Both the position numbers and the translations under genes were made by a program. A stretch of 16,677 nucleotides of DNA from Caldilineaceae bacterium (GTDB lineage: Bacteria; Chloroflexota; Anaerolineae; Caldilineales; Caldilineaceae): the NCBI GenBank assembly GCA_015494005.1, contig WGCB01000379.1:1-16677 (forward strand), given 5' to 3'. The notes under the pieces were generated by a model. The model saw only the letters and a list, made by a program, of their open reading frames with translations. It did no database searches and was not told where the DNA came from. Within the stretch, counting starts at the first letter, position 1. The number at the start of each line of letters is the position of its first letter. Shown here in pieces: positions 1-6,799 of the stretch.

Positions 1-1
1 C

Positions 2-64
2 CTTCAGTTCGCGGACGGCGTCAGCGAGGAGGTCAAGGCGGCGGGGCCCAAGGTCACAGCCTAG
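2..64 (+). CDS. C-terminal tail of an unidentified protein (partial)
   Basis: An open frame entering from the left edge ends at a TAG codon at 62-64 and gives only about 20 residues (LQFADGVSEEVKAAGPKVTA). The composition (acidic and lysine residues, then a short polar tail) looks like an ordinary protein end. A hairpin with a T-run follows 30 bp later, as expected after a real gene. Too little is present to name a family. The gene would converge on murI. Confidence 0.5.
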   Translation, partial: LQFADGVSEEVKAAGPKVTA

Positions 65-93
65 CCCACCTCATCGGAACCCCGTCAGGAACG

Positions 94-128
94 AAAAAAG
101 CCCGGCCCACTCTCGGTCCGGGCTTTTT
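94..128. terminator. Bidirectional intrinsic terminator between convergent genes
   Basis: GCCCGG (100-105) pairs with CCGGGC (118-123) around a 12-base loop. Six A precede the stem (94-99) and five T follow it (124-128), so either strand presents a GC hairpin with a U-run. It lies between the + strand gene ending at 64 and murI ending at 143, and can serve both. Confidence 0.8.
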
Positions 129-142
129 GATGGTTGAACGCA

Positions 143-1036
143 CTAAACTCCAGGCGCCTCCTCTGGGAACCAGTGGTCGATGACCACCCGCTCCACCGGC
201 GCCACCGGGAAGCCCAGGAAACGCTGGGCCACGCTCTCGAAGGTGGCCGGTTCGTCGGTGACGAAAAATCGAGCGCGGCCTGGGTTCCCGTTGCGGCCGG
301 TCGCCTGGGCCAAGGCCCCCCGCTGGGCCAGGATGGCCCGAGCCTGGACCGCCGCGTGCTCGCCGCAGTCCACCAGGCGGATGCCGGGCAGGAGTTCCTG
401 GAGCAGGGGCTTGAGCAGGGGGTAGTGGGTGCAGCCCAGGACCAGGGTGTCCACCCCCGCCTCCTGGACCGGCGCCAGGTACTCCTGGGCGATGAGCCGG
501 GTGGCCGGGTGCTCGGTCCAGCCCTCCTCCACCACCGGGACGAAGAGGGGGCAGGCCTGGCTGAGGACCCGGACCGGGTCGCCGCTCCGGCCGTTCCGCC
601 CGGGGTGGACGGGAGCCAGGGCCCGGATCTGCCGGGCGTAGGCGTCGCTGGTCACCGTGGCCCGGGTGCCGATGACGCCGATGCGTCCGTTGCGGGTGAC
701 CTGGAGCGCGGCCTGGGCCGCCGGCTGGATCACCCCGATGACTGGGGCGTCGGTCATGGCCTGGACTGCCTCCAGGGCCAGGGCGGAGGCGGTGTTGCAG
801 GCCACCACGATGAGCTTGACCCCCCGCTCCAGCAGGAAGTGGGCGCACTGCTGGGCGAAGAGCCGCACCGTGGCCGGGGATTTGCTGCCGTAGGGCACTC
901 GGGCCGAGTCGCCCAGGTAGATGTACTCCTCCTGGGGCATGAGCCGGAGGAGCTGCTTGAGCACGCTCAGGCCGCCCACGCCCGAGTCGAAGACGCCGAT
1001 GGGGGCGGCGCGGTCTGGGGGAACGTTGGCAGGCAT
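143..1036 (-). CDS. murI: Glutamate racemase
   Basis: 297 residues, slightly longer than the usual 265-285. MurI interconverts L- and D-glutamate in the cytoplasm without a cofactor, supplying D-Glu for peptidoglycan. The N-terminal GVFDSGVGGLSVL block (14-26) holds the catalytic-site Asp17 and Ser18. The two catalytic cysteines are Cys80 in VVACNTASA and Cys202 in LGCTHYPLL, giving the expected two-fold pseudo-symmetric pair. Residues about 142-157 (PVHPGRNGRSGDPVRV) look like a loop insertion. An in-frame stop (the proA TAG plus one codon) lies just upstream, so the ATG at 1036 is the first possible ATG. No clear Shine-Dalgarno sequence precedes it, so translation probably depends on coupling to proA, whose stop codon is 3 bp away. 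Confidence 0.96.
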   Translation of the reverse strand: MPANVPPDRAAPIGVFDSGVGGLSVLKQLLRLMPQEEYIYLGDSARVPYGSKSPATVRLFAQQCAHFLLERGVKLIVVACNTASALALEAVQAMTDAPVIGVIQPAAQAALQVTRNGRIGVIGTRATVTSDAYARQIRALAPVHPGRNGRSGDPVRVLSQACPLFVPVVEEGWTEHPATRLIAQEYLAPVQEAGVDTLVLGCTHYPLLKPLLQELLPGIRLVDCGEHAAVQARAILAQRGALAQATGRNGNPGRARFFVTDEPATFESVAQRFLGFPVAPVERVVIDHWFPEEAPGV

Positions 1037-1039
1037 GGG

Positions 1040-2341
1040 CTAGGGACGCACGTGCATGTCGCCCAGGACCACCCACTTGTAGGTGGTGAGCTCCTCCAGC
1101 CCCATGGGCCCCCGGGCGTGGAGCTTCTGGGTGCTGACGGCCACCTCCGCGCCCAGGCCGAACTGCCCGCCGTCGTTGAAGCGGGTGCTGGCGTTGACGA
1201 AGACCGCGGCGGAGTTGATGGCGTCCACGAAGCGGGTGGCGTGGGTCCAGTTGTCCGTGAGGATGCCGTCCGAGTGCTCGGTGCTGTGCTCCTGGATGTG
1301 CTCGATGGCCTCGTCCAGGCTGTCCACCACCTTGACCCCCAGGATCAGGGCCAGCCACTCCTGGTCGAAGTCCTCTGGACCGGCCTCCAGCACCTTGGCC
1401 CCGTGATCCCCCTGGCGCAGGATCTCCCAGGCCCGGCCCGCGGCCCGCAGCTCCACCCCGCTCTGGGCCAGGCGAGCCGCCACCCGGGGCAGGAACTCCT
1501 GGGCCACGGCCTGGTGGACCAGGAGGGTGTCCAGGGCGTTGCAGACGCTGGGCCGCTGCACCTTGGCGTTCTCGATCACGTCCAGGGAGCGCTCCAGGTC
1601 CGCGCTCTCGTCCACGAAGAGGTGGCAGATGCCGATGCCCCCGGTGATCACCGGGATGGTGCTCTCCTCCCGGCAGAGACGATGGAGCCCCGCCCCGCCC
1701 CGGGGGATGATCATGTCCACGTACTCGTCCAGGCGCAGGAGCTCCCGGACCAGGGCCCGGTCCGGGTTGGCGATGTACTGGACCGCGGCCAGGGGCAGGC
1801 CCGCCTTCTCCAGCCCAGCCTGGATCACCCGGACCAGGGCCAGGTTGCTGCGCAGGGTCTCCTTGCCGCCCCGGAGGATGACCGCGTTGCCCGTCTTCAG
1901 GCTGAGGGTGGCGATGTCGATGGTCACGTTGGGCCGGGCCTCGTAGATCACGCCCAGCACGCCGATGGGGATGCGGCGGCGGCTCAGGCGCATGCCGTTG
2001 GGCAGCACACGCCCCTCCATCTCCCGGCCCACCGGGTCCGGCAGGTCGGCCACCTTGCGGACGTCCGCGGCCAGGCCGGCCACCCGCTCCGGGGTGAGGA
2101 GCAGGCGGTCCAGCAAGGCATCGCTCAGGCCGTTGGCCCGGCCGTCGGCGATATCCTGGGCGTTCTGCTCCAGGACCGTCTGGGCCTGGGCCTCCAGCTC
2201 GTCGGCGATGACGAGCAGGGCCTGGTTCTTGCGGTCACTGGTCAGGATGGCCAGCTGGCGGCTGGCGGCGCGGGCGGCTTTGCCCATCGCGGTCAGGTCG
2301 ACGGTCTGAAACTGGGTGGGTTGCGGCATGACTTGGGCCAT
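1040..2341 (-). CDS. proA: Gamma-glutamyl phosphate reductase
   Basis: 433 residues (family about 415-430). It reduces gamma-glutamyl phosphate to glutamate-5-semialdehyde with NADPH, the second step of proline synthesis, and belongs to the aldehyde dehydrogenase superfamily. Family blocks visible: [17 protein letters not shown] (124-140), [11 protein letters not shown] (151-161), IIPRGG (211-216), and the catalytic-cysteine block [19 protein letters not shown] with Cys267. The C-terminal [30 protein letters not shown] block is typical. The ATG at 2341 is preceded by GGAGGAG (2351-2357) with 9-base spacing. That ribosome site overlaps the end of proB (stop 2348-2350), implying translational coupling. 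Confidence 0.97.
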   Translation of the reverse strand: MAQVMPQPTQFQTVDLTAMGKAARAASRQLAILTSDRKNQALLVIADELEAQAQTVLEQNAQDIADGRANGLSDALLDRLLLTPERVAGLAADVRKVADLPDPVGREMEGRVLPNGMRLSRRRIPIGVLGVIYEARPNVTIDIATLSLKTGNAVILRGGKETLRSNLALVRVIQAGLEKAGLPLAAVQYIANPDRALVRELLRLDEYVDMIIPRGGAGLHRLCREESTIPVITGGIGICHLFVDESADLERSLDVIENAKVQRPSVCNALDTLLVHQAVAQEFLPRVAARLAQSGVELRAAGRAWEILRQGDHGAKVLEAGPEDFDQEWLALILGVKVVDSLDEAIEHIQEHSTEHSDGILTDNWTHATRFVDAINSAAVFVNASTRFNDGGQFGLGAEVAVSTQKLHARGPMGLEELTTYKWVVLGDMHVRP

Positions 2342-2347
2342 TTCGGT

Positions 2348-3481
2348 TCACTCCTCCAATATGATCATGTCGTTGCGGTGGACGGCCACCGGGCCGTAGG
2401 TGTAGCCCAGCCGTTCCACGATCTCCTCGGATTGCCTGCCCTTGATCTGCTCCAGCTCCTGGCTGCTGTAGCGGCTGATGCCCCGACCCAGGATCTGGCC
2501 GGTGGCGCTCTTGATGAAGACCGTGTCCCCCCGCTGGAAGCGGCCGCTCACCTGGACGATGCCCACGGGCAGGAGGCTGCGGCCGTTGCGGGCCAGGGCC
2601 TGGGCCGCGCCCGCGTCCACCAGGATGGCGCCAGCCGGGGCTGGCCCGGCCAGGATCCAGCGCTTGCGGCTTTCCAGGGGCGTCTCCAGGGCGGGGAAGC
2701 GGGTGCCCACCGGCTCCCCGGCCACGGCCCGCTGGATCACGTTCGGCGCGCTGCCCGCGGCGATAATCACGTCCGCGCCAGCTCGGCGGGCCACGTCCGC
2801 GGCCTGGAGCTTGGTGGCCATGCCGCCGATGCCCAGGCCCGTGCGGCTGTCCCCGGCCAGGGCCTTGAGGGAGTCGTCGATGCGCCGCACCTCGGGGATG
2901 AGCCGGGCCTCGGGGTCCACCCGGGGGTCCGCGGTGAAGAGGCCGGGCTGGTCCGTGAGCAGGAGGAGCAGGTCGGCGTCGGCCAGGACCGTCACCATGG
3001 CCGAGAGGTTGTCGTTGTCCCCTACCTTGATCTCCTCGATGGCCACGGCGTCGTTCTCGTTGATGATGGGCACGATGCGGTAGGCCAGCAAGGCGGCGAT
3101 GGTGTCCCGGGCGTTGAGGAAGCGCTGCCGGTTCTCCGTGTCGGCCCGGGTCAGGAGGATCTGGCCCACCTTGATGTTGTAGATGTCGAAGAACTGCTCC
3201 CACATGCCCATCAGGCGGCTCTGGCCGATGGCAGCCAGCATCTGTTTGCTGGCAAGGGTGGGGGGAAGGTCGGGGAAGCCCAGGCGCTCCCGGCCGATGG
3301 CCACCGCGCCGGAGGTGCAGACCAGGACGTCCTTGCCCTGTTGATAGAGGGCCGCGCACTGGCGCACCAGTTCCACCATCTGGGGCCGATGCAGGCGCCG
3401 GGTTCCGCCGGTGAGGACGCTGGTGCCCAGTTTGACAACGATGCGCTTGTACATGAGTCCGTCGGGATGGTGTCCGGGCAT
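2348..3481 (-). CDS. proB: Glutamate 5-kinase with PUA domain
   Basis: 377 residues from the first ATG; the family is about 367 when a C-terminal PUA domain is present. It phosphorylates the gamma-carboxyl of glutamate, the first and normally proline-inhibited step of proline synthesis. The amino-acid-kinase fold shows [12 protein letters not shown] (15-26), CTSGAVAIG (55-63), [14 protein letters not shown] (78-91), INENDAVA (140-147), VGDNDNLSA (153-161), [14 protein letters not shown] (174-187) and GIGGMATKL (217-225). The PUA domain starts near 284. The core begins at YKRIVVKLG, so Met10 (start at 3454) is a plausible alternative to the ATG at 3481. Neither has a good Shine-Dalgarno sequence. 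The upstream response regulator ends 43 bp away, with no promoter seen between them. Confidence 0.96.
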   Translation of the reverse strand: MPGHHPDGLMYKRIVVKLGTSVLTGGTRRLHRPQMVELVRQCAALYQQGKDVLVCTSGAVAIGRERLGFPDLPPTLASKQMLAAIGQSRLMGMWEQFFDIYNIKVGQILLTRADTENRQRFLNARDTIAALLAYRIVPIINENDAVAIEEIKVGDNDNLSAMVTVLADADLLLLLTDQPGLFTADPRVDPEARLIPEVRRIDDSLKALAGDSRTGLGIGGMATKLQAADVARRAGADVIIAAGSAPNVIQRAVAGEPVGTRFPALETPLESRKRWILAGPAPAGAILVDAGAAQALARNGRSLLPVGIVQVSGRFQRGDTVFIKSATGQILGRGISRYSSQELEQIKGRQSEEIVERLGYTYGPVAVHRNDMIILEE

Positions 3482-3524
3482 GTTGGCCCGGGAAGATGCC
3501 TGGGATCGGTGAACGCCCGGCGAC

Positions 3525-4190
3525 CTATTCCGTGCTGGCCGGCAGGTGATTGTGGATGTGGTGGCGGACAGCGTAGGCCGCGGCCTCGGTGCGGGAGGAG
3601 AGGTTCAGCTTGCTGAGGATGGAGCTGACGTAGTTGCGCACCGTCTTCTCGCTGAGGAAGACCTCGCTGGCGATCTCCCGGTTGGTCTTGCCCTCGGCCA
3701 CCCGGGCCAGGATGCGCAGCTCCTGGGGGGTGAGCTCGGCGAAGGCCTGCCCCTCCACGTGACGGGAGGCCTCTCTCACCCGCTGGAAGAGCTTCTGGGT
3801 CAGGCGGGGGTCCAGGAGGGATTCGCCCCGGCCGATGCGCTCCAGGGCCTCCACCAGGTCGTTGCTGCCGATCTGTTTGAGCACATAGCCGGAGGCCCCC
3901 GCGTTGATGGCCTCGAAGAGCAGGTCGTCGTCCGCGTAGGAGGTGAGGATGATCACCTTGGTGTCCGGGTGCTCGGCCACGATCTCCTGGGTGGCCTCGA
4001 TGCCACTCTTCCCGGGCAGGCGGATGTCCATGACCACCACGTCCGGGCGGAACTCCCGGGTCTTTTCCACGGCTTCCTCGCCGGTGGCAGCCTCGGCCAC
4101 CACCTTGAAGTTCTCCTGCCGGGAGAGCAGGGCCTTCAATCCCAGACGCACTACTTCATGGTCGTCCACCAAAAGGATTCGCAACGGCAT
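3525..4190 (-). CDS. NarL/LuxR-family response regulator
   Basis: 221 residues. An N-terminal receiver domain (1-120) has acidic pair Asp9/Asp10, phosphoacceptor Asp55 in [10 protein letters not shown], Thr83 and Lys105. A linker is followed by a LuxR-type HTH (about 152-212) with [20 protein letters not shown] and [16 protein letters not shown]. The HTH wording is close to DevR/DosR and LiaR-like regulators. The likely partner is the divergent histidine kinase at 4437, whose GAF domain also resembles the DosS type. A GGAGG ribosome site lies 10 bases before the ATG (4201-4205) and overlaps a + strand promoter. As the probable first gene of the transcript running into proB-proA-murI, it could be co-expressed with them. 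Its targets cannot be read from the sequence; the ba3 oxidase genes nearby are a reasonable guess. Confidence 0.93.
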   Translation of the reverse strand: MPLRILLVDDHEVVRLGLKALLSRQENFKVVAEAATGEEAVEKTREFRPDVVVMDIRLPGKSGIEATQEIVAEHPDTKVIILTSYADDDLLFEAINAGASGYVLKQIGSNDLVEALERIGRGESLLDPRLTQKLFQRVREASRHVEGQAFAELTPQELRILARVAEGKTNREIASEVFLSEKTVRNYVSSILSKLNLSSRTEAAAYAVRHHIHNHLPASTE

Positions 4191-4195
4191 TTCAA

Positions 4196-4224
4196 TTGAC
4201 CCTCCGGGTCCAGGACTTTATAAT
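4196..4224 (+). promoter_or_regulatory. Strong sigma70-type promoter towards the histidine kinase
   Basis: TTGACC (4196-4201), a 17-bp spacer and a perfect TATAAT (4219-4224) on the + strand. A transcript would start near 4231, about 205 bases before the kinase ATG, and would include the 15-bp repeats. The -35 box overlaps the ribosome-binding region of the divergent response regulator. Confidence 0.8.
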
Positions 4225-4300
4225 GCCAGAGAACGGTGTCATGCCAAACAATCTCATGTCAAACAGTGCCATGCCAGACAGTGTCATGCCAAACAGTGTC
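4223..4300. repeat. 15-bp tandem repeat, four units plus one diverged
   Basis: Units at 4241-4255, 4256-4270, 4271-4285 and 4286-4300 match a consensus near ATGCCAAACAGTGTC. An 18-bp diverged copy lies at 4223-4240. The last units contain a near-palindrome, GACA-G-TGTC (4277-4285). In one + frame they read as a repeating MPNSV-like pentapeptide. The array sits between the two promoter-like sites of this intergenic region. Confidence 0.85.
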
Positions 4301-4410
4301 CTGTTGGATGTGGCGCTGGATGAAGACGGGGGAGCGCTGGAGACGCCGTCCTGGAAAGACGATTTTCACCGGGCGATTCCCCCTTGGCTGCCACCCAGTA
4401 GACTGGGGGC

Positions 4411-4419
4411 ATTATAGCA
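4411..4419 (-). promoter_or_regulatory. Extended -10 promoter towards the response regulator
   Basis: Read on the - strand, this is TGC followed by a perfect TATAAT (4416-4411), the TGnTATAAT extended -10 form. No good -35 is seen at 17 bp, which extended -10 promoters can tolerate. A transcript would start near 4404 and run about 214 bases to the response regulator ATG at 4190. It faces the + strand promoter at 4196-4224. Confidence 0.6.
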
Positions 4420-4436
4420 CATCTTGAGAGCAGGCG

Positions 4437-5903
4437 ATGAATCAAACTCTTCAGGCAAGCCCGCCCCCTGGCCCAAAGGGGCATCAAAAAACGTCTCTGA
4501 ACGTGCGCCGCCTCTGGACCCTGGGACTCTCCCTGCCGGTCCTATTCTGGCTGTTCCTCACCCTGGCCCGGCTGATCTGGTTCCCCGAGGCCTGGGTGCC
4601 CACGCTGGATCTGCTGGAGTTGGCAGGGATCCTGGTGGGGGCCATCCTCTTCTGGGGCTGGGCCATCCGCAACCTGACCCGGCAGCAGGTGGAGCTGGAT
4701 CGCCGCTCCCAGCAGCTGGAATCCCTGCACGCCGCGGCCCTGGCCCTGACCACAGAGCTGGACCTGAGCATGGTGCTCCAGAAGGTGGTGGACCTGAGCC
4801 GGGATCTGGTCTCCGCCCGGTACAGCGCCCTGGGGGTCCTGGACGAGGAAGGGCAGCACATCGCCCAGTTCTACACCGCCGGCCTGGACCCGGAGGCCCG
4901 AGGCCGCATCGGCTCGCCGCCCACGGGCAGGGGGCTGCTGGGCGTGCTGATCCGGGAAGGCAAGCCCATCCTGGTGCCGAACATCCAGGAGGACGAGCGC
5001 TCCGTGGGCTTCCCGCCGGACCATCCGCCCATGCACTCCCTGCTAGGGGTGCCCATCAAGTCCAAGGGCAAGGTGATCGGCGACCTCTACCTGACCGATA
5101 AGGTGGTGGTGGACAAAAACGGCCAAGAGCGGCTGGTCCCCTTCACGGAGCAGGATCGGGAGATCGTGGAGATGTTCGCCACCCAGGCGGCCATTGCCAT
5201 CGAGAATGCCCAGCTCTACCGCCAGGTGGAGCAGTTGGCCATCCTCCAGGAGCGCGAGCGCTTCGGCATGGACCTCCACGACGGCGTCATCCAGGCCATC
5301 TACGCGGTGGGGCTCATGCTGGAGGAGATCCAGCACTACGGCTCCAAGGATTCGGAGCGTTGTCACAGGCAGCTGGACCGCTCCATCGCGGCCCTGAACG
5401 AGGTGATCCGGGACATCCGCAACTACATCCTGGACCTGCGGCCCCAGCGTTTCCAGGGCCGGGATCTGCACCGGGGGCTGGAGGAGCTGGTCCGGGAGCT
5501 GCGGGCCCAGTCCTTCCTGGACGTGGAGCTGGAAATGGACAGCTCCTCGGGCAAGCGCCTGACCCCGGAGCAGACCGTGGAGCTCCTGCATGTGGTCCAG
5601 GAGGCCCTGACCAACGTGCGCAAACATGCCCAGGCCCACCGGGTGAAGGTGCATCTCTTCACCACCGCGGACCGGCTCTTCCTGGGCATCAGCGACGACG
5701 GGCGGGGCATCGATCTGGGGCAGCTGGAGAACCCCCAGGGCAATGGGATCCGCAACATGCGGGAGCGGATCAGCCGCCTGGGTGGCACCCTGGAGATCGA
5801 GCCGGGTCCCCAGGGTGGAACCGCGGTCACCCTCAGCGTTCCCCTGGCCGATCCTGGCTTGGAGCCCCTCTCCCAGGCCAAATCTGCCGTCACCCCCTCC
5901 TGA
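4437..5903 (+). CDS. Membrane-anchored GAF-domain sensor histidine kinase (DosS/NarX-like)
   Basis: 488 residues. Two hydrophobic helices (about 27-49 and 59-78) with a short linker anchor it in the membrane without a sizeable external sensor. A helical segment and a GAF domain (about 95-260) follow. The HisKA_3 dimerisation helix carries His281 in ERFGMDLHDGVIQAIYAVGL. The ATPase domain has the N-box EALTNVRKHA (Asn393), DDGRG (420-424) and GNGIRNMRERI (435-445). The GAF region IGSPPTGRGLLGVLI...GFPPDHPPM...LGVPI...GDLYLTDK closely follows the wording of the mycobacterial DosS/DosT GAF-A domain, a redox or gas sensor. Haem binding here is not established. A weak GAGAG (4426-4430) precedes the ATG. 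The divergent DosR/LiaR-like regulator is its probable phosphotransfer partner, and the stand-alone receiver just downstream is a second candidate. Confidence 0.93.
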   Translation: MNQTLQASPPPGPKGHQKTSLNVRRLWTLGLSLPVLFWLFLTLARLIWFPEAWVPTLDLLELAGILVGAILFWGWAIRNLTRQQVELDRRSQQLESLHAAALALTTELDLSMVLQKVVDLSRDLVSARYSALGVLDEEGQHIAQFYTAGLDPEARGRIGSPPTGRGLLGVLIREGKPILVPNIQEDERSVGFPPDHPPMHSLLGVPIKSKGKVIGDLYLTDKVVVDKNGQERLVPFTEQDREIVEMFATQAAIAIENAQLYRQVEQLAILQERERFGMDLHDGVIQAIYAVGLMLEEIQHYGSKDSERCHRQLDRSIAALNEVIRDIRNYILDLRPQRFQGRDLHRGLEELVRELRAQSFLDVELEMDSSSGKRLTPEQTVELLHVVQEALTNVRKHAQAHRVKVHLFTTADRLFLGISDDGRGIDLGQLENPQGNGIRNMRERISRLGGTLEIEPGPQGGTAVTLSVPLADPGLEPLSQAKSAVTPS

Positions 5904-5973
5904 TTCTGCCCACAAGGGGTGTTTGTCCCGGATCTTGGGGGACATCTGTCCCTAGAGCCTGAAAGGTTAGTCT

Positions 5974-5981
5974 GCTACATT
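5974..5981 (+). promoter_or_regulatory. Possible extended -10 element for a leaderless receiver mRNA
   Basis: TGC plus TACATT (5976-5981) sits only 7 bases before the ATG at 5989, so a start seven or eight bases downstream would fall on or beside that ATG. No convincing -35 box is seen. Confidence 0.35.
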
Positions 5982-5988
5982 AGCTAGC

Positions 5989-6423
5989 ATGAAACGCATA
6001 CGCGTTGTCGTGGCCGACGATCATACCCAGCTGAGATCGTTGATTCGGGCGCGCTTGGAGCGTGAGCCGGATTTCCAGGTGGTGGCGGAAGCAGCCACCC
6101 GGAAGCAGCTCCTGGAAGCCATCCCCCGCAGTCAGCCCGACATCCTGTTGATTGACCCTGCCCTGCAGGACGGTGAAGGCCTGCTGGTCCTGGATGCCAT
6201 TGCCCGGGCCTATCCTCGCGTGAAGCTGGCCGTGCTCACCGCGGTGGCGGACACGGACATGCGGATGCAGCTAGAGGCCCTGGGCGTCCACGGCATCTTC
6301 AACAAAGGAATCCAATCGGAAGAGTTGGTGAAGGCGTTGCGCCAGATAGGCAGTCGCCGCTCCACTCGCTCCCAGCAGCCATCCTCCCTGAAAACCGAAG
6401 AGCAACCACCCTGCTCCGCGTGA
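5989..6423 (+). CDS. Stand-alone receiver (CheY-like) domain protein
   Basis: 144 residues: a single receiver domain of about 120 residues plus a polar serine- and glutamine-rich tail (SRRSTRSQQPSS). The acidic pair Asp10/Asp11, phosphoacceptor Asp56 (LLIDPALQ), Thr84 (AVLTAV) and Lys106 (FNKG) are all present, so it should be phosphorylatable. There is no DNA-binding domain, although the N-terminal wording (VVVADDHTQLRSLI, VVAEAAT) is that of NarL-type regulators. It may therefore be a NarL-like regulator that lost its HTH, or a phosphate sink for the kinase 85 bp upstream. The only AAAGG lies 22 bases before the ATG, too far for a ribosome site; leaderless translation is possible. Confidence 0.85.
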   Translation: MKRIRVVVADDHTQLRSLIRARLEREPDFQVVAEAATRKQLLEAIPRSQPDILLIDPALQDGEGLLVLDAIARAYPRVKLAVLTAVADTDMRMQLEALGVHGIFNKGIQSEELVKALRQIGSRRSTRSQQPSSLKTEEQPPCSA

Positions 6424-6461
6424 TCCGCACGGCGGACCTGGAGCCTACGGTGTGCTGAGAC

Positions 6462-6494
6462 GCCGGGCGATCCGGCATCCCGGGATCTGTTTTT
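6462..6494 (+). terminator. Weak intrinsic terminator candidate after the receiver gene
   Basis: Two alternative short hairpins are visible: GCCGG/CCGGC (6462-6466 with 6472-6476) and GATCC/GGATC (6469-6473 with 6483-6487). A five-T run follows at 6490-6494. The stems are short, so this is tentative. Confidence 0.4.
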
Positions 6495-6573
6495 GCCCAA
6501 AACACGTTTTCGCAACTTTCCTGGTCCATGCACGGACGCCGTCATCTTCCATGGCGTGGCACCTAGCGCGTTT

Positions 6574-6602
6574 TTGACGAAAAATGTAGGCATGGTTACA
6601 AT
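6574..6602 (+). promoter_or_regulatory. Sigma70-type promoter for the SCO / ba3 oxidase region
   Basis: TTGACG (6574-6579), a 17-bp spacer and TACAAT (6597-6602). The expected start near 6609 leaves a leader of about 190 bases before the SCO start codon at 6800. Confidence 0.75.
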
Positions 6603-6799
6603 GGGCTGGAAATCCGAGCGTTCTTTTCTGGAAAGCCGGGTTGTTATCCCCTCAATGTCTCCATGCGCTGACAACTATGCCCTTGCTGTAAACCATTCGA
6701 CCGATTCCCTGGCCGCCATGATCGAGCCAACACGCTGGCCTTGACCTGTTCGACCTTTCCTCGTGCCGCTACGCCTATCTTCGAATCCAGGACTGCCTC

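Larger units (their letters stand above)
6424..6799. other. 376-bp intergenic region upstream of the SCO gene
   Basis: No convincing gene. It holds the weak terminator candidate, a short inverted repeat AAAAC-AC-GTTTT (6499-6510), a good promoter at 6574-6602 and then about 190 bases of leader. The first half is more AT-rich than the neighbouring genes. I could not recognise a known riboswitch or structured RNA in it. Confidence 0.6.

Noticed and set aside
134..3616. A 1160-codon open frame on the + strand opposite murI, proA and proB
   Set aside because: It is antisense to three clearly recognised enzymes, has low-complexity Gly/Ala/Asp/His-rich composition typical of a GC-rich shadow frame, and shows no family motif.
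4379..4409. A hairpin (CCCAG/CTGGG, and CCCCC/GGGGG) just upstream of the kinase gene, considered as a terminator or attenuator
   Set aside because: The stems are short and no T-run follows on the + strand. It overlaps the transcribed side of the - strand promoter and may be chance.
4223..4417. A 64-codon + strand frame through the 15-bp repeats, encoding MPNSV-like pentapeptides
   Set aside because: Its first ATG lies inside the -10 box of the + promoter, no ribosome site precedes the later ATGs, and the downstream half resembles no protein. A leader peptide from the ATG at 4241 cannot be excluded but is unsupported.
6493..6744. An 83-codon + strand frame before the SCO gene
   Set aside because: It starts upstream of the promoter at 6574-6602, has no ribosome site, and its composition is unlike the neighbouring proteins.
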